Below, one piece after another: positions 61,481 to 64,000 of a stretch of DNA of 64,000 nucleotides. The position numbers and the translations under genes are program-made. Below the pieces are notes generated by a model. It saw only the letters and a program-made list of their open reading frames with translations. It was not told the DNA's origin and did no database searches. Within the stretch, counting starts at the first letter, position 1. Each line of letters opens with the position of its first letter. The stretch comes from Lagopus muta (Eukaryota > Chordata > Aves > Galliformes > Phasianidae): assembly GCF_023343835.1 (NCBI RefSeq), contig NC_064436.1:56705883-56769882 (forward strand). Reading direction: 5' to 3'.

Positions 61481-62107
61481 ATGAAGAGAGTTGCTCTTCT
61501 TTTCCTGGTAGTGATCTGTGGCATGGGAGGATTGGGACAAAAGCTGAAACCAAAGAAGAGAAGCAATGGTGAAGAAATCAATTTTCGGACTAAAAACAAA
61601 GATGTCTGCACAATGAGCATAAGTGGGGATGAAGAGATGAAAGCAAGAATTGAATGCAAAGGCCAAGGCAAGTCCTACTGGTGTGAATACACTGGTATGC
61701 CATTGCTTTGTAATCCTTTCCGAAACAATCCAAAAATGTATTGGAATCAAATCGCCATGGAACTCAGAAAGCTCCCTCATGCCTGCGAATCTACACAAAT
61801 ATTGAAGGCCAGCATGTGCCAAAAGGCTCCTGTGGATGCTCTCATGAAGCAAGTAGCTGCTGGCATGGGGCCAGAAGACGTGGCAAATCGGGACAAATCA
61901 TCCCAGAAAACTTCAGCTTCTGTGAGAGGAGCTGGGAAGAGCTCTGTTAAGAAAATGGGGAAACCTGCAATGTTACCTCGTATAAAACCAACCCAGCCTG
62001 GTCAAGGTTCTGAAAATGAAAGCGAAGCAATGAAACTGGCACGGGAACATTGCTGGGAATCCCTGCACGAGTTCTGCTCCTACATTATTGGCTTCTTTAG
62101 AGGTTAA
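61481..62107 (+). CDS. FGFBP2: Fibroblast growth factor binding protein 2, 208 aa
   Basis: Intact single-exon coding region for a small secreted protein. Signal peptide MKRVALLFLVVICGMGGLGQ (cleavage near residue 19-20), a basic N-terminus (KLKPKKR), then GEEINFRTKNKDVCTM, YWCEY, KMYWNQIAMELRKLPHAC, a low-complexity Ser/Lys linker (about 135-180) with KPTQPG, and a C-terminal EHCWESLHEFCSYIIGFFRG. Eight Cys remain after cleavage (43, 59, 68, 77, 102, 113, 191, 199). These blocks fit FGFBP2 (human 223 aa: GEEFHFQT, YWCEY, YWNQ, KPTQPG, EHCW, ISFFRG) clearly better than FGFBP1, whose human form ends differently. The family binds FGFs and heparan sulfate; human FGFBP2 (Ksp37) is made by cytotoxic lymphocytes, a role not shown for birds. 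Same direction as PROM1, as in human. Confidence 0.93.
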   Translation: MKRVALLFLVVICGMGGLGQKLKPKKRSNGEEINFRTKNKDVCTMSISGDEEMKARIECKGQGKSYWCEYTGMPLLCNPFRNNPKMYWNQIAMELRKLPHACESTQILKASMCQKAPVDALMKQVAAGMGPEDVANRDKSSQKTSASVRGAGKSSVKKMGKPAMLPRIKPTQPGQGSENESEAMKLAREHCWESLHEFCSYIIGFFRG

Positions 62108-62120
62108 GGATTTACTTCAG
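62108..62120 (+). other. FGFBP2: FGFBP2 exon 1 end, splice donor in 3' UTR
   Basis: Just 13 bases after the stop, ttcag|gtaaag forms a good donor at 62121. Together with the acceptor at 62986 it predicts an intron of 866 bases wholly inside the 3' UTR. From memory, human FGFBP2 also has a second, non-coding exon. Confidence 0.6.
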
Positions 62121-62986
62121 GTAAAGCTCCATCTTGCAGCACAGTAAAATGTATCTAAGAGTAACCCTGCCGTAATTCTCTTTATTTTAATGTTGGGGAT
62201 CTTTCAGGGGGCATGAATAGGGGTGTTCCAAGATCACTAACAAATCTAAAGTTGGAAATTCATACTGTGGCTTCTGAAGATTCACAGAACCTAAACTCCC
62301 CTGAATACCTGGTAGCTCAGGACTCCCTGACTGACTGAGTCTTTAGTACATACTGAGGTAATTGTTCCATCTGTTGATAACAAATTAGTGTCATTTTGAG
62401 CAAGTTATACGTTGCTGCATCTTAGAATTTATGTCTGAATCCTACAGTATTTCAATTCTAGCTGTTTGAATTGGGCTCATTTCTCCCTTCTGCCTTTTCT
62501 TCCCTCTTGCGCTGTTTTTGGATTTAAGCCAGGAACATGATAAATAACAAATACAACAGATGGATGGGAAAAGTGCAATTCAGATCATTATATTCAGAAT
62601 TTGGAAGAATAAAGTTTGTTTATCAGAACTGCTGCTTAGTAGTTAACCATTTAAATTTTAAAAGCAATTCATAATCGACTTGCAGAAATTAATAAAACCA
62701 AAAACTGCGTCTGTTTCTGTAGCCTCACTGTCATCCCCATGCAGACTCCTCTGATAAGTTCTCAAGTTTTCAGCCAAGCTACACAGTGGCAAAGCCCTCC
62801 AGAAGTAATTGGCTTTATACCTACTTACATTTCACCTCAGAGAGATTGCCAGGAGTAGGAAACTAAAGCTGAAAAAACTTTTGACAGAAATGGGAGTATA
62901 CTTAGCATGAGCCAGGGCTTAGTCCGCTCATGTTCTTGGTTTGCTCCATACAACCAAGTGACTAATTTTTTCTCTTTGTTTTGCAG
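62121..62986 (+). other. FGFBP2: Predicted 3' UTR intron of FGFBP2
   Basis: Bounded by gtaaag and ctttgttttgcag. It contains an AATAAA near 62609 that could end an unspliced transcript. No repeat is recognised. Confidence 0.5.
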
Positions 62987-63330
62987 TTTTTTCCACAACT
63001 GAAGAAGGGTCCCTGCTGTAGTTTAATAACTCAGACTTAAGAATTTGGGTTTGAACTTGATCATCTCTATAAAAGTTGTAGCTATTTCTCTTTGCACTCC
63101 TAAAATGAAACTTTTCAACAGCCCTGAAAGAAGCAAGAATCAGAGTAACTGTACTTGGATATGATGATAAACCGACTCCTGCATGTACTGCATTATGTAA
63201 CTGAGGTTCCACTTCTGCTGGTCTTGAACAGGGCTTTGTGTGTGCTGAGCTGCTTTGCTGTGCTAGAGATGAGGGCTGTACATGATGCTACAGTTTAGGC
63301 AAACAATAAAATTGAGGATTTTGGAAACGT
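62987..63330 (+). other. FGFBP2: Predicted FGFBP2 exon 2, 3' UTR
   Basis: It runs from acceptor ttttgcag to just beyond AATAAA at 63305-63310. A second AATAAA at 63357-63362 offers a slightly longer end. It has no coding potential on the + strand. Confidence 0.55.
63305..63310 (+). terminator. FGFBP2: FGFBP2 polyadenylation signal AATAAA
   Basis: Canonical hexamer followed by g/t-rich sequence (attttggaaacgtgcctc, atgtgctttctt). Confidence 0.6.
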
Positions 63331-63362
63331 GCCTCATGTGCTTTCTTATAATCTTGAATAAA

Positions 63363-64000
63363 TGATGGAAAAATGTGTGAGGTTATGATACTTGGTACCT
63401 CTTTCTTAAAAGATTTTTCACCAGAAAAAGTGGATTGCTTTTCCACTGTTAACATGTTTTCATTAGTATTTTCAACATTGTTACATTCATAATGTAATAA
63501 GTTTCAGCCAACAGGAAAGACTTTGAAGAAATGGAGGAAGATTATAAGAGTGCATTTCTGAACAGAGTAAATTAGAAGTGCACTGCTGATGCAGCTGTAA
63601 AGTTTTGCGTTGTCAGGATCTGTGAGTAGTGACGTAATGCTTAGGTTCAAATCAGTATTCTGAAAGGTAACTCATGTCTTTGTGCTTATGTAAGTAAATA
63701 TTCCCTGCACAGACTCCATCAAAACATAAAGCAAGAGCTAACAGCCTTTTATCAAAATTTACAAAGCACTTATGCTGTCTTTTATCTTATCTTCTATGTG
63801 AGCTTCTCAGCAAGGATGTAAATAAATGAAAAAAAAAAACTTGCTACCACAGACACTGGTAGCAGTCTATATTTGCAATTAAACAGTTTCTGCACTGCAC
63901 AGTTAATTACTTAATCCATCTTTACTCACGGATTTGCAATTCTTACCTCATAATCCTTGATTCCAGGGCTTGCCTGCCCCATCACTGAATGTTTTGCTTT
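63363..64000. other. Downstream flank, no recognised feature
   Basis: About 640 bases of AT-rich sequence with a short A run near 63830-63839. No gene or repeat family is recognised; a neighbouring FGFBP1-like gene, if present, lies beyond the window. Confidence 0.5.

Noticed and set aside
61466..61852. 128-codon minus-strand frame opposite FGFBP2
   Set aside because: Shadow of the real coding region on the other strand; no independent similarity.
61481..62107. Naming the downstream gene FGFBP1
   Set aside because: The C-terminus, the YWCEY and KPTQPG blocks and the position directly after PROM1 all fit FGFBP2 better.
1..64000. Search for CRISPR arrays, operons, viral insertions or other unusual systems
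   Set aside because: No regularly spaced repeats, no polycistronic coding and no retroviral gene frames were seen. The window is an ordinary avian two-gene locus with CR1 and simple repeats.

Overview
This window is vertebrate nuclear DNA, almost certainly from a bird and probably a galliform such as chicken. The evidence is long introns with GT-AG splice signals, a GC-rich promoter island, and many copies of the CR1 LINE with its typical avian 3' ends (attctatg-type repeats). There is no sign of bacterial or viral coding organisation, and most short open frames are chance frames in introns.

Layout. Positions 1-178 hold the end of a CR1 copy. A CpG island at about 620-1640 is the likely promoter of PROM1 (prominin-1, CD133), which fills most of the window on the + strand. 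I placed 26 coding exons from 7150 to 58292 by matching splice sites, reading phase and the known prominin protein. A non-coding first exon ends at 947, and a terminal 3' UTR exon ends near 60000 at an AATAAA signal. The joined product is 868 residues, against 865 in human. It has a signal peptide, five membrane spans, a Cys-rich first cytoplasmic loop, two large glycosylated extracellular loops and a tyrosine-containing cytoplasmic tail. An approximately 700 bp CR1 element fills much of the gap behind PROM1. It is followed by FGFBP2 (61481-62107, + strand), a small secreted Cys-rich protein with an intact single-exon coding region and a predicted spliced 3' UTR. The order PROM1 then FGFBP2 in the same direction matches the human 4p15 arrangement.

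The two genes are neighbours by ancestry and are not known to act together. PROM1 organises membrane protrusions and photoreceptor discs. FGFBP2 belongs to the secreted FGF-binding protein family.

The points most worth a second look are a GC-AG intron splitting the second membrane span, an unannotated-looking in-frame 18-nt microexon candidate (50604-50621), a cytoplasmic tail built of skippable in-frame small exons with three possible C-termini, upstream ATGs in the PROM1 leader, and an N-glycosylation sequon at the position of the human disease residue R373. I did not find a new type of genetic system here.
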